A DNA stretch of 64,000 nt from Botrimarina hoheduenensis (lineage in GTDB: Bacteria > Planctomycetota > Planctomycetia > Pirellulales > Lacipirellulaceae): assembly GCF_007859815.1 (NCBI RefSeq), contig NZ_SJPH01000003.1, positions 619,864 through 683,863 of the forward strand, given 5' to 3'. Under the pieces are notes generated by a model. That model was not told the DNA's origin and did no database searches. It worked only from the letters and a program-made list of their open reading frames with translations. Made by a program: the position numbers and the translations under genes. Positions 53,796-62,584 of the stretch are shown one piece after another (positions within the stretch are counted from its first letter, which is position 1; every line of letters begins with the position of its first letter).

Positions 53796-54915
53796 GCCCC
53801 GCCTAGCGATCATGGGGGCCAGTGTTCGAGCCGCTGCGCAGTCCGCGGTTCGAGCCGGCTATGAAGTAGTAGCCGCGGATTTGTTCGCTGACGAAGACCT
53901 CCCAGCGCTCTGTCACGTAACACGCATCGATCCGTACCCCGCGGGTTTTATCGAGTGGCTCGCGCAGCAACGGTTCGATGCGTGGCTCTATACGGGAGCG
54001 CTGGAAAACTACCCCGAGCTTGTTGATCGGCTGGCGACGATTGGCCCTCTGTGGGGGGTCGCGGGCGAAACGCTGCAGCAAACGCGCGACCCCGCTTGGC
54101 TCGCAGCGCTGTGCGAGCGGGCCGCGATCCGCTTCCCGGATACACGCAAACTAGAGCAAATACCCCGCGATGTGTCGGGCTGGCTCGCCAAGACGTATCG
54201 TCATAGCAGCGGTGCCGGTGTTTGGCCCCTAACCGACGAGGAGAGTCGCCGCCGCGCCGTTGCCGCGGGCGCGTACGCACAGCGGCCTATCCGCGGGCTA
54301 CCGATGGCGGCGATCTACGTTGTTGGCACCAACCAGGCGCAGCTCGCCGGAGTGGTGGAACACCTGCCGCCGAGCCCTTCATGCGCAGCGCACCGGTTTG
54401 GTTTCCATGGAGCGCTGGGGCCCGCTGCGTTGCCGAGCGCTGCACACGCTGCGCTCCAGCGCTTGGCTGTCGCGCTGCCCGCAACCGGCCTGTGCGGGCT
54501 AATCGGCGTCGATCTGATCCTCTCAGAAGACGAGCCCGTGCTGCTGGAGATCAACCCCCGCTACACGGCGTCGGTCGAAGTGGTCGAACGCATGACCGGT
54601 GCCGCACTGCTCGCGGCGCACGCCGCCGCGGTGGGGGGGGAGCCCCTCCCTGTGCGGTCGTTGCCCACGGCCTTCGCCGGCAAGCGAATTGTTTATGCTT
54701 CGGGCGCTGGCGTCGTGTCCCTGACGCTGGCGACGTGGGCCCTAGAAATGAGTCACGCGGGGGGCGTCGCCGATGTGCCAGCGGCGGGGGTGCGTTTCGC
54801 CGCGGGCGACCCACTCTGCACGCTCCTCGCCGCGGCTGCATCCAAGCAAGCGGTGCTGAGCGAGTTGCAAGCGCTAGAGGCCACTTGTCGAGCGCTGCTC
54901 ACGGTAAAGAACTGA
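53779..54915 (+). CDS. ATP-grasp domain protein, 378 aa
   Basis: An ATP-grasp ligase-like protein. An N-terminal Rossmann-like part (LAIMGASVRAAAQSAVRAGYE) resembles those of carboxylate-amine ligases. The ATP-binding core follows, with GVDLILSEDEPVLLEINPRYT, where the acidic pair and the N-P-R-Y motif bind Mg-ATP. There is no signal peptide. The substrate is unknown. Similar ATP-grasp genes in planctomycetes occur beside tetrahydromethanopterin C1 genes, but none are visible here, so that link is a guess. A second ATG at 53785 is possible. It sits between MazG-like and phosphoesterase genes, all plus-strand and tightly packed. Confidence 0.75.
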   Translation: MAMSRKPRLAIMGASVRAAAQSAVRAGYEVVAADLFADEDLPALCHVTRIDPYPAGFIEWLAQQRFDAWLYTGALENYPELVDRLATIGPLWGVAGETLQQTRDPAWLAALCERAAIRFPDTRKLEQIPRDVSGWLAKTYRHSSGAGVWPLTDEESRRRAVAAGAYAQRPIRGLPMAAIYVVGTNQAQLAGVVEHLPPSPSCAAHRFGFHGALGPAALPSAAHAALQRLAVALPATGLCGLIGVDLILSEDEPVLLEINPRYTASVEVVERMTGAALLAAHAAAVGGEPLPVRSLPTAFAGKRIVYASGAGVVSLTLATWALEMSHAGGVADVPAAGVRFAAGDPLCTLLAAAASKQAVLSELQALEATCRALLTVKN

Positions 54916-54932
54916 ATTCTTGAGGAATGCTC

Positions 54933-55415
54933 ATGCGACTTGGCGTGATCAGCGATACCCACGGCGCGGTTGAAAACACGCGCGCTGCCGTGCGAATGCT
55001 GGAGAGCCTCGAGATCGACGCGCTCGTCCACTGCGGCGACATCGGCACGCCCGAGGTGATCGCGCTGCTCGCCGGCTGGCCCACGCACTACGTGGGGGGC
55101 AACTGCGACAACGATCCGGCCCCCTTACGGCGGGCCATCGCCGCGGCCGGTCAGACGTGGCATGGCGAATTCGGCGAGATCGAGTTAGCAGGTGTCCGCG
55201 TCGCACTCGCCCACGGGCACGATTCGCGACGCCTCGCGGACGCGATCAAGAGCGGTAGCTACCAGCTGGTCTGCACGGGGCACACCCATCAGAAGCGTAT
55301 CGAACAGGTAGGGCAGACGCTCGTGCTAAACCCCGGGGCTCTGTACCGGGCGAACCCCCACAGCCTGGCGCTGGTAGATCTCCCCGAGCTGAGTGCGATG
55401 CACATCAATCTGTGA
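54933..55415 (+). CDS. YfcE/MJ0936-type metallophosphoesterase, 160 aa
   Basis: A calcineurin-like phosphoesterase of the small YfcE family that cleaves phosphodiesters with a two-metal site. The five motifs are visible: ISDTHG, HCGDIG, GGNCDND, LAHGHD and CTGHTHQK. The chosen ATG at 54933 has GAGG seven bases upstream; an ATG at 54927 would lie too close to it. It follows the ATP-grasp gene with a 17-base gap. Natural substrate unknown. Confidence 0.88.
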   Translation: MRLGVISDTHGAVENTRAAVRMLESLEIDALVHCGDIGTPEVIALLAGWPTHYVGGNCDNDPAPLRRAIAAAGQTWHGEFGEIELAGVRVALAHGHDSRRLADAIKSGSYQLVCTGHTHQKRIEQVGQTLVLNPGALYRANPHSLALVDLPELSAMHINL

Positions 55416-55424
55416 CGAGCCGGC

Positions 55425-55949
55425 TCAGCCCGCCATGCGGTGGATCGGGCTCGACTCGACGGCGAATGCCGCTTCGTCCGAGCGGTGGCAGTACTGCATC
55501 AGGTAGGCGTCTTCGGTCGAGTCGTCGTAGAAGTCCCGCAGCACCGAGGTGGCGCGGAAGCCGATCTGGCGGAAGAACAGCTGGGCCGCGAGGTTTGTCT
55601 CGCGGACCTCGAGCGAGATCCTCGTCCGCCGACCACTCGAGAGCTTGCCGACAAGTTTATCGGCCATCTGTTTGCCGATCCCGCTGCGGCGACACAAGGG
55701 ATCGACCGAGAAGTTCATGATGTGCAGTCGCGTCTTGTGCAGCTCGTAGATCATGAAGCCCACGATCGCTTCGCCCCGCTCGGCAACCATGCCGATGCAG
55801 TTGCGTTTGCGGAGGCACTGGAGGAAGTCGTTCTCCGACCACGGGAACTCGAAGCTCCGGCGTTCGATGCCAAGCACCTGTTCCATATCGCGGCGGATCA
55901 TCCAGCGGATGTGGGCCCGCGTTTGCGTGGATTCGCCAGGCGTCATCAT
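55425..55949 (-). CDS. rimI: RimI-like ribosomal protein S18-alanine N-acetyltransferase, 174 aa
   Basis: A GNAT acyltransferase. The acetyl-CoA pyrophosphate loop RRSGIGKQM (in SVDPLCRRSGIGKQMADKL), the N-terminal MIRRDMEQVLGIERRSFEFPWSE block and LEVRETNLAAQLFFRQIGF are typical of RimI, which acetylates the N-terminus of S18. The C-terminus is somewhat longer than in E. coli (148 aa). The assignment to S18 is by similarity only. The ATG at 55949 has AGGA upstream. Confidence 0.8.
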   Translation of the reverse strand: MMTPGESTQTRAHIRWMIRRDMEQVLGIERRSFEFPWSENDFLQCLRKRNCIGMVAERGEAIVGFMIYELHKTRLHIMNFSVDPLCRRSGIGKQMADKLVGKLSSGRRTRISLEVRETNLAAQLFFRQIGFRATSVLRDFYDDSTEDAYLMQYCHRSDEAAFAVESSPIHRMAG

Positions 55950-56368
55950 ACGAGGTTCCTTTATCGCAGCCGTTCGATCGGGGGGGAGAGAGCCCCCAAT
56001 CGCCGGAACATTTTTTGCTTCAACAAGCGGCATGGCAATCAAACCCTCTGACTTCAGAAGATCGCTTCACCGCGAGGTGGCGGGAAACTAACAGAAGGCT
56101 GAAGCGCCGCCAAGGCGAACGCGGTGCGAGGTAGCAAGATAAAAACGGGGCCCAACAGCTGCTCTTGACGTCGTTGCGGCCCCCCGATCCACGGGCCGCT
56201 AGATCTGCTTGCACGGGCTGCCGCGACTTTTCCGGATGCGCCGCTCCGGTGGATCGCGCATTCCGCCATGCCCAAGCCCTTGGAGCCGCTCCCGGGGGGT
56301 ACGTTTACAAGCCGCGTTTCGCGCGGCGAGCTCTGCCCCCGCTCCGCCCTCATAACGGTTCCTCGCTC

Positions 56369-58198
56369 GTGTCTGCTGCCGTGTCGCTAGCCGCTGATGC
56401 CGACTCGCCCGGTGGCCTTTCCAAGCTTGATCGGGCCCGGCGTGACTACCGCCGGCTCCGCCGGCTGCTGATCGCCCTGCTGATTGTAGCGTGTGCCGGT
56501 CCTTTATCGCTCAACTTGGTCGATCCGGACCTGTGGGGCCACGTCCGATACGGACAGGATTGGATTGCCGACGGTGTGCTCCCCCGCACGGCGTCGCACA
56601 CCTACACTGCCGAGGGCTACCCGTGGATCAACCACGAGAACCTCGCCGAGCTGCTTTTTGCACGGGGCTTCGCCACGATCGGCACGCCCGGCATGCTGAT
56701 CGCGAAGTGTCTGTTGGGTCTCGCCATGCTTGGCATGATGTGGCTGGCAGCCCAGCGCCAGGGGGTTCGGCCCCTCGCGACATGGGCGCTACTGCTGCTG
56801 GTGGCGCACAATCTTCACGCCTTTTTTCCGATGCGGCCGCAGCTGCTCAGCTTTCTCTGGTGCGCGGCCATGCTGTTGATCTTCGATGTGGCGTTTGCGG
56901 GCTGGCGGAACCGTCGTACGGACTTCGTCAACGTCCGCCGTCGCGAGGATCCCAGCCCGATCGATTGGCGCGCACTCGCGCTGCTTCCGCCGCTCATGGT
57001 CGTCTGGGCTAACTCGCACGGCGGGATTGTCGCAGGCCTGGCGATTGGCGTCACGCTGCTGCTGGGCCGGGCGTTCGAATTGCTGGTGCGCTGCCGCCGC
57101 GATGCCTTGCCGGATGCTGCGGGTCTGATCACCGTTGCGATTCTGTGCCTGGCGGCCACTTTTGCGACACCCTACGGAGTCGATCTGCCACGTTGGCTGC
57201 TGCATTCGCTCGGCACGGCCCGCCCCGAAATAACCGAATGGGGCCCCCCCCTGCCGGGCAACCCGGTGTTTGCCCCCTTCGTGGCGTTGGTGGTCTTGGC
57301 GATCGGGACTTTGCTCTTTACGAAGCGTCGCCGCGACCCGGTTCAGATTGCGATCATGCTGCTTGTCGGCTGGCAGGCGGTGAGCCATCTGCGGCACATC
57401 GCGTTCTTCGCCCTGTTGTGCGGGTTCTGGCTCCCGCCGCATCTGCAATCCATTGCGGGTCGGCTCCGCCAGCAAGCCGCGGCGGGCCTGCCGCTGGCGA
57501 CCCTCACGCCCCGTTCGCGGATGATCTTTTCGCTCGCGCTCACGCTCGCGATTGCGTTGCAAGGTGGCGTGGTGGCTTCGCGGTTGCTATCGCTCCCCGT
57601 GCCGCGCGATCACTATCCGGTGGATGCCATCCAATGGATGGCCGATCAGGAGACCGCGGGCAAGCTGATCGTTTCGTTCAACTGGGCTCAGTACGCCATT
57701 GCCGCGTTGGCCCCCGATGTACGGGTCTCGTTCGACGGCCGATTCCGCACTTGTTATCCGCAGGCAGTGATCGACCGCCACTTTGACTTCCTGTTGGGAG
57801 ACACGTGGCCTCGTTGCCGCTGCGCGGCATCGGGGCCGATTGATCCCGCCCGAACGCTCGAGGTGGATCGCCCCGATTACGTGCTGGTCGATCGTCGCTA
57901 CGACATCGCGGTGGGCGTGATGCAAGCCGCTGCCAAACCTTCCGCTCCGGATCAGTCCGCCCCGTGGACGCTGCTCTATCAAGACGCGATTGCCCAGGTT
58001 TGGGGGAGAAGCGATTGGGTCAATGACCCGCGCTCGCCTCAGCATGTCGCGGACGAGTGGCGGCTGGTTTCCGATTACTGTTCGCCCACGGCCGCGCCGT
58101 GGCCCGCGTTGCCCCGCGATCTGGGGCCGCTCCCGTCGCGCGCGACACCCGGCAAGGTCGCCGCGGCGAACCCCTCCAATCCTCAAGACGCAGGCTGA
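56369..58198 (+). CDS. Polytopic membrane protein, glycosyltransferase-like, 609 aa
   Basis: About ten membrane helices are visible, beginning at LLIALLIVACAGPLSL and including WALLLLVAHNLHAFFP and LALTLAIALQGGVVASRLL. Acidic loop motifs D-x-D-like (VDPDLWGHVRYGQDW) after the first helix and the long C-terminal soluble part (about 430 onwards, FDGRFRTCYPQAVIDRH) resemble GT-C family sugar transferases that use lipid-linked donors. The exact family is not recognised. The GTG at 56369 is the best start; a TTG further left would extend it by 68 residues of no obvious signal. The next gene is a GT2 glycosyltransferase starting 5 bases later, so they are probably partners. Confidence 0.7.
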   Translation: MSAAVSLAADADSPGGLSKLDRARRDYRRLRRLLIALLIVACAGPLSLNLVDPDLWGHVRYGQDWIADGVLPRTASHTYTAEGYPWINHENLAELLFARGFATIGTPGMLIAKCLLGLAMLGMMWLAAQRQGVRPLATWALLLLVAHNLHAFFPMRPQLLSFLWCAAMLLIFDVAFAGWRNRRTDFVNVRRREDPSPIDWRALALLPPLMVVWANSHGGIVAGLAIGVTLLLGRAFELLVRCRRDALPDAAGLITVAILCLAATFATPYGVDLPRWLLHSLGTARPEITEWGPPLPGNPVFAPFVALVVLAIGTLLFTKRRRDPVQIAIMLLVGWQAVSHLRHIAFFALLCGFWLPPHLQSIAGRLRQQAAAGLPLATLTPRSRMIFSLALTLAIALQGGVVASRLLSLPVPRDHYPVDAIQWMADQETAGKLIVSFNWAQYAIAALAPDVRVSFDGRFRTCYPQAVIDRHFDFLLGDTWPRCRCAASGPIDPARTLEVDRPDYVLVDRRYDIAVGVMQAAAKPSAPDQSAPWTLLYQDAIAQVWGRSDWVNDPRSPQHVADEWRLVSDYCSPTAAPWPALPRDLGPLPSRATPGKVAAANPSNPQDAG

Positions 58199-58202
58199 GC
58201 TC

Positions 58203-59117
58203 ATGCCTCCCACAATCGACCCGGTCTCGGCCGAGACCAAGACCCCTTTTGAAGTGGAAGACGCCACGCCGCTCGCGAGCGTGCCAACGCGCGAAGCGCC
58301 GCTCAGCACGCGTGTCGAGCAGACGCTCGCCGAGGCCGAGGCCGCGTTGGCCGAAGCGCGGGCGCACGGCGATCTGGACGACACGCCGCGTCGCGCCGCA
58401 TCGCGGCCTCGAATCGAGGACAAGCTGCGGCTGAAGGTGTCGGTGCTGATGCCGGTCTACAACGAGCGCGAGACGATCCGCGAGATCGTAGCCCGTGTTC
58501 GTGCCGAGCAACAGCACGACGAATTGCTGATCGTCGATGATTGCAGCACCGACGGAACCCGCGACCTGCTGATCGAACTCGAAGCCGAGTGCGAAGACGT
58601 CCACCTGATCCTGCACGGCTACAATCGAGGCAAGGGCGCAGCACTACGCACCGCGCTCGAAGCGGCCCGCGGTGATATCGTCCTGGTTCAGGATGCCGAC
58701 CTCGAGTACAGCCCGAGCGATTACGCCAAGCTGATCGAGCCGATCCAGCGGGGCGAGGCCGACGTGGTCTACGGGTCGCGCTTCCGCGAGAATGCCGAGC
58801 AAGACCCTTCGCGGCTGCACCGCCTGGGAAACCGCGCCCTGACCTGGTTCAGCAACCTCACCACCGGGCTGCGGCTGACCGACATGGAGACCTGCTATAA
58901 GGCCATCCGGCGTGGTTCGTTGCGGGGCGTTACGCTCCGCGAAGACCGCTTCGGCTTTGAGCCCGAGATCACCGCCAAGCTCGCCCGGCGTGGGTGTCGC
59001 TTCGTGGAAACCTCGGTTGCTTACGACAGCCGAGGCTGGGACGAAGGCAAGAAGATTGGCGTCCGCGACGGGCTACGAGCCCTGTGGTGCATCGTGCGCT
59101 ACGCCTGGTTCGATTGA
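58203..59117 (+). CDS. Family GT2 glycosyltransferase, DPM1-like, 304 aa
   Basis: A cytosolic-face GT-A transferase of the polyprenyl-phosphate mannose/glucose synthase type. The N-terminal 75 residues are a low-complexity acidic/alanine extension. The GT2 domain starts at VSVLMPVYNERETI, followed by VDDCSTDG (111-118) and the D-x-D-type DAD (164-166). The conserved DMETCYKAIRRG block and a FGFEPEITAKL near the end follow. It lacks the C-terminal membrane helices of some relatives. It could make the lipid-linked sugar used by the adjacent membrane protein. Confidence 0.88.
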   Translation: MPPTIDPVSAETKTPFEVEDATPLASVPTREAPLSTRVEQTLAEAEAALAEARAHGDLDDTPRRAASRPRIEDKLRLKVSVLMPVYNERETIREIVARVRAEQQHDELLIVDDCSTDGTRDLLIELEAECEDVHLILHGYNRGKGAALRTALEAARGDIVLVQDADLEYSPSDYAKLIEPIQRGEADVVYGSRFRENAEQDPSRLHRLGNRALTWFSNLTTGLRLTDMETCYKAIRRGSLRGVTLREDRFGFEPEITAKLARRGCRFVETSVAYDSRGWDEGKKIGVRDGLRALWCIVRYAWFD

Positions 59118-59130
59118 CCGTCGCTTTTCC

Positions 59131-59155
59131 GGCAGCTCCTTAAGCGGGAGCTGTC
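59131..59155 (+). terminator. Stem-loop after the GT2 gene
   Basis: GGCAGCTCC and GGAGCTGTC pair over nine positions (one G-U) around a 7-base loop, 13 bases after the GT2 stop. It is a plausible terminator for the membrane protein-GT2 pair, without a T-tract. Confidence 0.5.
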
Positions 59156-59159
59156 TGTA

Positions 59160-59209
59160 CTCAGGCGTGTTGCCAACGGGTGGACTCACGCGAGCCTCTC
59201 ACGCCTGAG
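59160..59209. terminator. Second inverted repeat between convergent genes
   Basis: CTCAGGCGTG (59160-59169) and CACGCCTGAG (59200-59209) are perfect 10-bp complements around a 30-base loop, directly before the glutathione peroxidase stop codon at 59213. It probably ends leftward transcription. Confidence 0.45.
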
Positions 59210-59212
59210 GCT

Positions 59213-59755
59213 TTACTTGGCGAGTTCGGTTTCGATCACGGTGGTCAGCTCCGTGCTCATCGGGTCGACGCTCGACTTGTAGCGGCCAACGATTTTGCCA
59301 TCGCGTCCGATGAGGAACTTTTCAAAGTTCCAGCCGATCTTGCCATCGTACGGCGGTGTGCCGGTCAGTTCTTCGTACAGCGCGCACTGTTCGGGCGGAT
59401 TGACGTTTGCCTTAGCGAGCATGTCGAACCCGACACCGTAATTGGTCTGGCAGAAGTCGGCGATCTCTGCGGCGGTGCCCGGCTCTTGAGCGCCGAACTG
59501 ATTGCACGGCACGCCGACGATCGCGAGCCCCTGCTCCGCATACTTCTCGTGCAGTGCTTGCAGCGGCGCGTACTGCTTGGTGTAGCCGCAGCGGCTGGCG
59601 ACATTCACCACCAGCACCACCTTGCCGGCATACTCCTGGGCGAGGTTCACCTCGCCACCGCTGAGCTTCGGCATGGTGTAATTGAGAACTGACTCCGCGG
59701 AAGAAGGGGCCGTCATCGCAAGCAAACCGAGAAAGGCAAGTGAGCGGGGGAACAT
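59213..59755 (-). CDS. Exported glutathione peroxidase (cysteine type), 180 aa
   Basis: A thiol peroxidase of the GPx family. The active site is Cys56 in NVASRCGYT, where animal enzymes carry selenocysteine. Gln86 in PCNQFG and Trp142 in GWNFEKFL complete the catalytic tetrad, and Cys84 may resolve. A signal peptide (LAFLGLLAMTAPSSA) suggests periplasmic action against hydroperoxides, possibly with a thioredoxin-like reductant. The ATG at 59755 begins the signal peptide. Confidence 0.9.
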   Translation of the reverse strand: MFPRSLAFLGLLAMTAPSSAESVLNYTMPKLSGGEVNLAQEYAGKVVLVVNVASRCGYTKQYAPLQALHEKYAEQGLAIVGVPCNQFGAQEPGTAAEIADFCQTNYGVGFDMLAKANVNPPEQCALYEELTGTPPYDGKIGWNFEKFLIGRDGKIVGRYKSSVDPMSTELTTVIETELAK

Positions 59756-59865
59756 GGCGCGGCTTTTTAGAGGGGGGCGTCACGAGGGCCGAACTTGGGG
59801 CACTTCCCATCATAGGCACCGCCGAGCGGGCGACCAGCGGCGCTTCTCTGGCGTTGCGGGGGGGG

Positions 59866-60477
59866 CTAGGCCGTGTAGGCCTGCGTTCCCCGCCCCAGTT
59901 TCTCGAAGGTCGCCATGAATTCGCCCGGATCGGCGTCGAGCGGTTCGACCTGCGCGGCCGACACGATCGCGACGCGTCCGCTCCACGGGTCCGGGGCACC
60001 GGGCAAATAGACGATGACCTCTCCCGCCGCGGTCCGCTCAACCTCCATGCCGAGCTGGCTGTAGGGGCCCAGGTCGATGCGGATTGGCTTCAGCACGCCT
60101 CCCGCTTTGACGCCCCCCAGGTTTCCGGTGAGCTGCTCTTTGAACACGGCGTAACGCGGAAAGAGCATCAGCAGGTAACGCTCCGCGCGGTCGCTGAACC
60201 ATCGGCCCAGCGACCGGCGGGCGAGCAGCCCGCACAAGAAGCACAGCGCGATCACCGCCGCCAAGCCAACGGCCGTTGCCACCGCATAGCCGATTGCCGT
60301 GTCGGGCAAGAGTGCCTGCGCGTGATCGTTTCCTTGCACCGCCTGGACTAGCGACCACACGAGCTGGCCCGCCTGGGCCAGCAACGCACCGACGACCACC
60401 AGCGGCAGCAAGAAGACGATCCCGCCGATGGCGGTCGTTTTGAGAAAGCCGATTCTTTGATTCGCTTCCAGCCGCAT
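59866..60477 (-). CDS. DUF502 membrane protein, 203 aa
   Basis: A DUF502-family protein. Two membrane helices (TTAIGGIVFLLPLVVVGALL and AIGYAVATAVGLAAVIALCFLCGLL) precede the typical soluble part with RYAVFKEQLTG and EVIVYLPGAPDPWSGRV. The function is unknown; it is common across bacteria. The ATG at 60477 is only two bases from the purK stop (60480-60482), so it belongs to the purE-purK-DUF502 operon. Confidence 0.85.
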   Translation of the reverse strand: MRLEANQRIGFLKTTAIGGIVFLLPLVVVGALLAQAGQLVWSLVQAVQGNDHAQALLPDTAIGYAVATAVGLAAVIALCFLCGLLARRSLGRWFSDRAERYLLMLFPRYAVFKEQLTGNLGGVKAGGVLKPIRIDLGPYSQLGMEVERTAAGEVIVYLPGAPDPWSGRVAIVSAAQVEPLDADPGEFMATFEKLGRGTQAYTA

Positions 60478-60479
60478 GA

Positions 60480-61715
60480 TCAAGCTTCCTGCGGATCCGA
60501 GTACAGCGCCGCGCGCGCGGCCAGAGCGCCGTCATGAGCCGCTTGCGAAGTCGTGCCCAGGTACGTCAGGTGCCCCATCTTCCGCCCCGCGCGCGGGGCG
60601 TCTTTGCCGTACAGGTGCAGATGGGCTCCCGCCATCAGCGCGGCCTCCCACCGGGGCTCGCCCCGTTGCCAGACGTCGCCCAGCAGGTTCGCCATCGCCG
60701 CCGGCGCGAGCGACTCGGAGGAACCTAGCGGCAGCCCACAAACGGCGCGCACCTGTTGCTCAAATTGCGAGGTCTGACAGCCCTCGATCGTCAGGTGACC
60801 CGAGTTGTGCGGCCGCGGCGCGATCTCGTTCACCAGTAGCCCGCCATCGGGCAGCACAAACAGCTCTACGCACAGCAGTCCGACCGCGTCGAGGCCTTCG
60901 GCCACGGTCGTGGCGATCTGTCGGGCCGCGGCTGAGGTTGCGCTCGTAAGCCCGCGTGCCGGTAGCACCGAGACATCGAGAATATGTTGCGCATGCGCGT
61001 TCTCGATCGGGCCGTACAGGGCGGTTTGGCCATCCAGACCGCGGGCCACGAGCACCGAGACTTCGCGCTCAAAGGGGATAAACGCTTCCAGGATGCCGTC
61101 GCCAGGACCCAGGGTCTGCCACGCGTCGGCGAGTTCGCCCGCGTCGCGCAGCACGAGTTGGCCCTTGCCGTCGTAACCCATCTGCGCGGTTTTCAACACG
61201 GCCGGCAGCCCGATGGTCGCGGCCGCTGCGCGAAGCTCGGCCAACGAGTGAACCGCGGCGAACGCCCCAACCGGCACGCCGACCCGTTTGAGAAAAGTCT
61301 TCTCGCGCACGCGGTGCTGGGTGGTGTGCAGCACGTGGCTGCCGGGCCGGATCGGCGTGTGTTGCTCGGCGATGGCGATCGACTCGGTTGGCACGTTCTC
61401 GAATTCGAGCGTTGCCGCGTCGCAGCCCAGCGCGAAGCTGGCGATGCTGCGCGTGTCGGTCAGGGCGCCCACGTGCTCCGCATCAGCCGCTTGGCCGGCC
61501 GGCGAGTTGTGGTGGGTGCTGAAGACGTGAACGCGGTAGCCCATCCGCTGGGCCGCGTGGACAAACATCCGGCCGAGCTGCCCCCCGCCAAAAACGCCCA
61601 GCGTTGAGCCCGGTGGCAGCGGCACTTGTCCCGCAGCGTTGGGTTGCGCGCCCCGCGCGCTGGCGTCTTGCCCCTGACCGATCGGGCGCGCCGATCCGTC
61701 TTGAGCACGGCTCAC
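60480..61715 (-). CDS. purK: PurK, N5-carboxyaminoimidazole ribonucleotide synthase, 411 aa
   Basis: A cytosolic ATP-grasp enzyme of purine synthesis that carboxylates aminoimidazole ribonucleotide using bicarbonate and ATP. A glycine loop ([12 protein letters not shown], about 40-51) begins the N-terminal domain. The ATP-grasp core follows with [14 protein letters not shown] and the metal site [24 protein letters not shown]. The first 35 residues are a low-complexity extension. The GTG at 61715 overlaps the purE stop by four bases. Confidence 0.94.
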   Translation of the reverse strand: MSRAQDGSARPIGQGQDASARGAQPNAAGQVPLPPGSTLGVFGGGQLGRMFVHAAQRMGYRVHVFSTHHNSPAGQAADAEHVGALTDTRSIASFALGCDAATLEFENVPTESIAIAEQHTPIRPGSHVLHTTQHRVREKTFLKRVGVPVGAFAAVHSLAELRAAAATIGLPAVLKTAQMGYDGKGQLVLRDAGELADAWQTLGPGDGILEAFIPFEREVSVLVARGLDGQTALYGPIENAHAQHILDVSVLPARGLTSATSAAARQIATTVAEGLDAVGLLCVELFVLPDGGLLVNEIAPRPHNSGHLTIEGCQTSQFEQQVRAVCGLPLGSSESLAPAAMANLLGDVWQRGEPRWEAALMAGAHLHLYGKDAPRAGRKMGHLTYLGTTSQAAHDGALAARAALYSDPQEA

Positions 61716-62230
61716 GGTAGCTCCTGCTGCGTGACGCGCTGGCGTTCCGACTCGCGGAGGGCGTCCAGCCGCTGCCGCAGCTCGGGACGCGAGGTGGCGA
61801 GGATCCGCGTGGCTAGCAGCCCCGCGTTCTTGGCCCCGCCAATGGCGAGTGTCCCCACCGGCACGCCGCCGGGCATCTGCACGATCGACAACAGCGAATC
61901 GAGTCCCTGCAACGCTTTGGATTGCACCGGCACACCCAGCACGGGCAGCGAAGTCAGCGCGGCGATCATGCCGGGCAGATGCGCCGCCCCCCCCGCGCCA
62001 GCGATGATCACTTCCAGCCCGCGTTCGGACGCCGTCTTGGCGTAGGCGACCATCTCTTCGGGGGTACGATGGGCCGACACGACGCGCCGCTCATGCGGCA
62101 CGTCGAACGCTTCGAGGGCGTCGCAGGCGGCCTGCATCGTTGGCCAGTCGCTTTCCGAGCCCATGACGACCCCCACCAGGGGTCCGGCACCCGCCGACAC
62201 GGTGTCGCCAAAGGGGGGCGGTTTGGGCAT
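61712..62230 (-). CDS. purE: PurE, N5-carboxyaminoimidazole ribonucleotide mutase, 172 aa
   Basis: This moves the carboxyl group from N5 to C4 of the purine intermediate. GSESDWPTM (24-32) and SAHRTPE (52-58) are the substrate phosphate loops, and [11 protein letters not shown] follows. Length matches class I PurE. The ATG at 62230 starts the homologous region after a short proline-rich leader. It is the first gene of the purE-purK-DUF502 operon. Confidence 0.95.
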   Translation of the reverse strand: MPKPPPFGDTVSAGAGPLVGVVMGSESDWPTMQAACDALEAFDVPHERRVVSAHRTPEEMVAYAKTASERGLEVIIAGAGGAAHLPGMIAALTSLPVLGVPVQSKALQGLDSLLSIVQMPGGVPVGTLAIGGAKNAGLLATRILATSRPELRQRLDALRESERQRVTQQELP

Positions 62231-62584
62231 AGCGATACGAACGGGGTCCGGGCTGGCGCGAGACGGTCGTCGAAACCAAGATTGTGCGCTGCCTGCCGGG
62301 GTTACGCCAAGCCTGCCCCGCCAATCGAGCTGGGGGGCAGGGACAGTCGGCCGCGGGCGGGATTGGCTGCCGGCGCAGTGTGGCCCGGCCGATTGTCCGT
62401 GGGCGTCAGCCCAAGAGGTTGAACGTTTGACTTTAAGGAGTTCAACATACTCATTGCGAGAAGAGAGACCCTGATTACCTCCTGTCGCAAGCGACACCGA
62501 TAATCGGCCGAAGCCGTCCGGGCGCAGGCGGAATTGAGCGCGGCCGACTGTCGGTGCTACCCACTACCGTAGGAAAGCTGAAAA
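62231..62584. other. Divergent intergenic region (354 bp)
   Basis: It separates leftward purE from the rightward double-CXXC gene. A GTTGAAC/GTTCAAC inverted pair (62418-62424 and 62440-62446) lies inside. An AGGAAAG ribosome-binding site precedes the ATG at 62585. No ORF or RNA gene is convincing. Confidence 0.4.
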
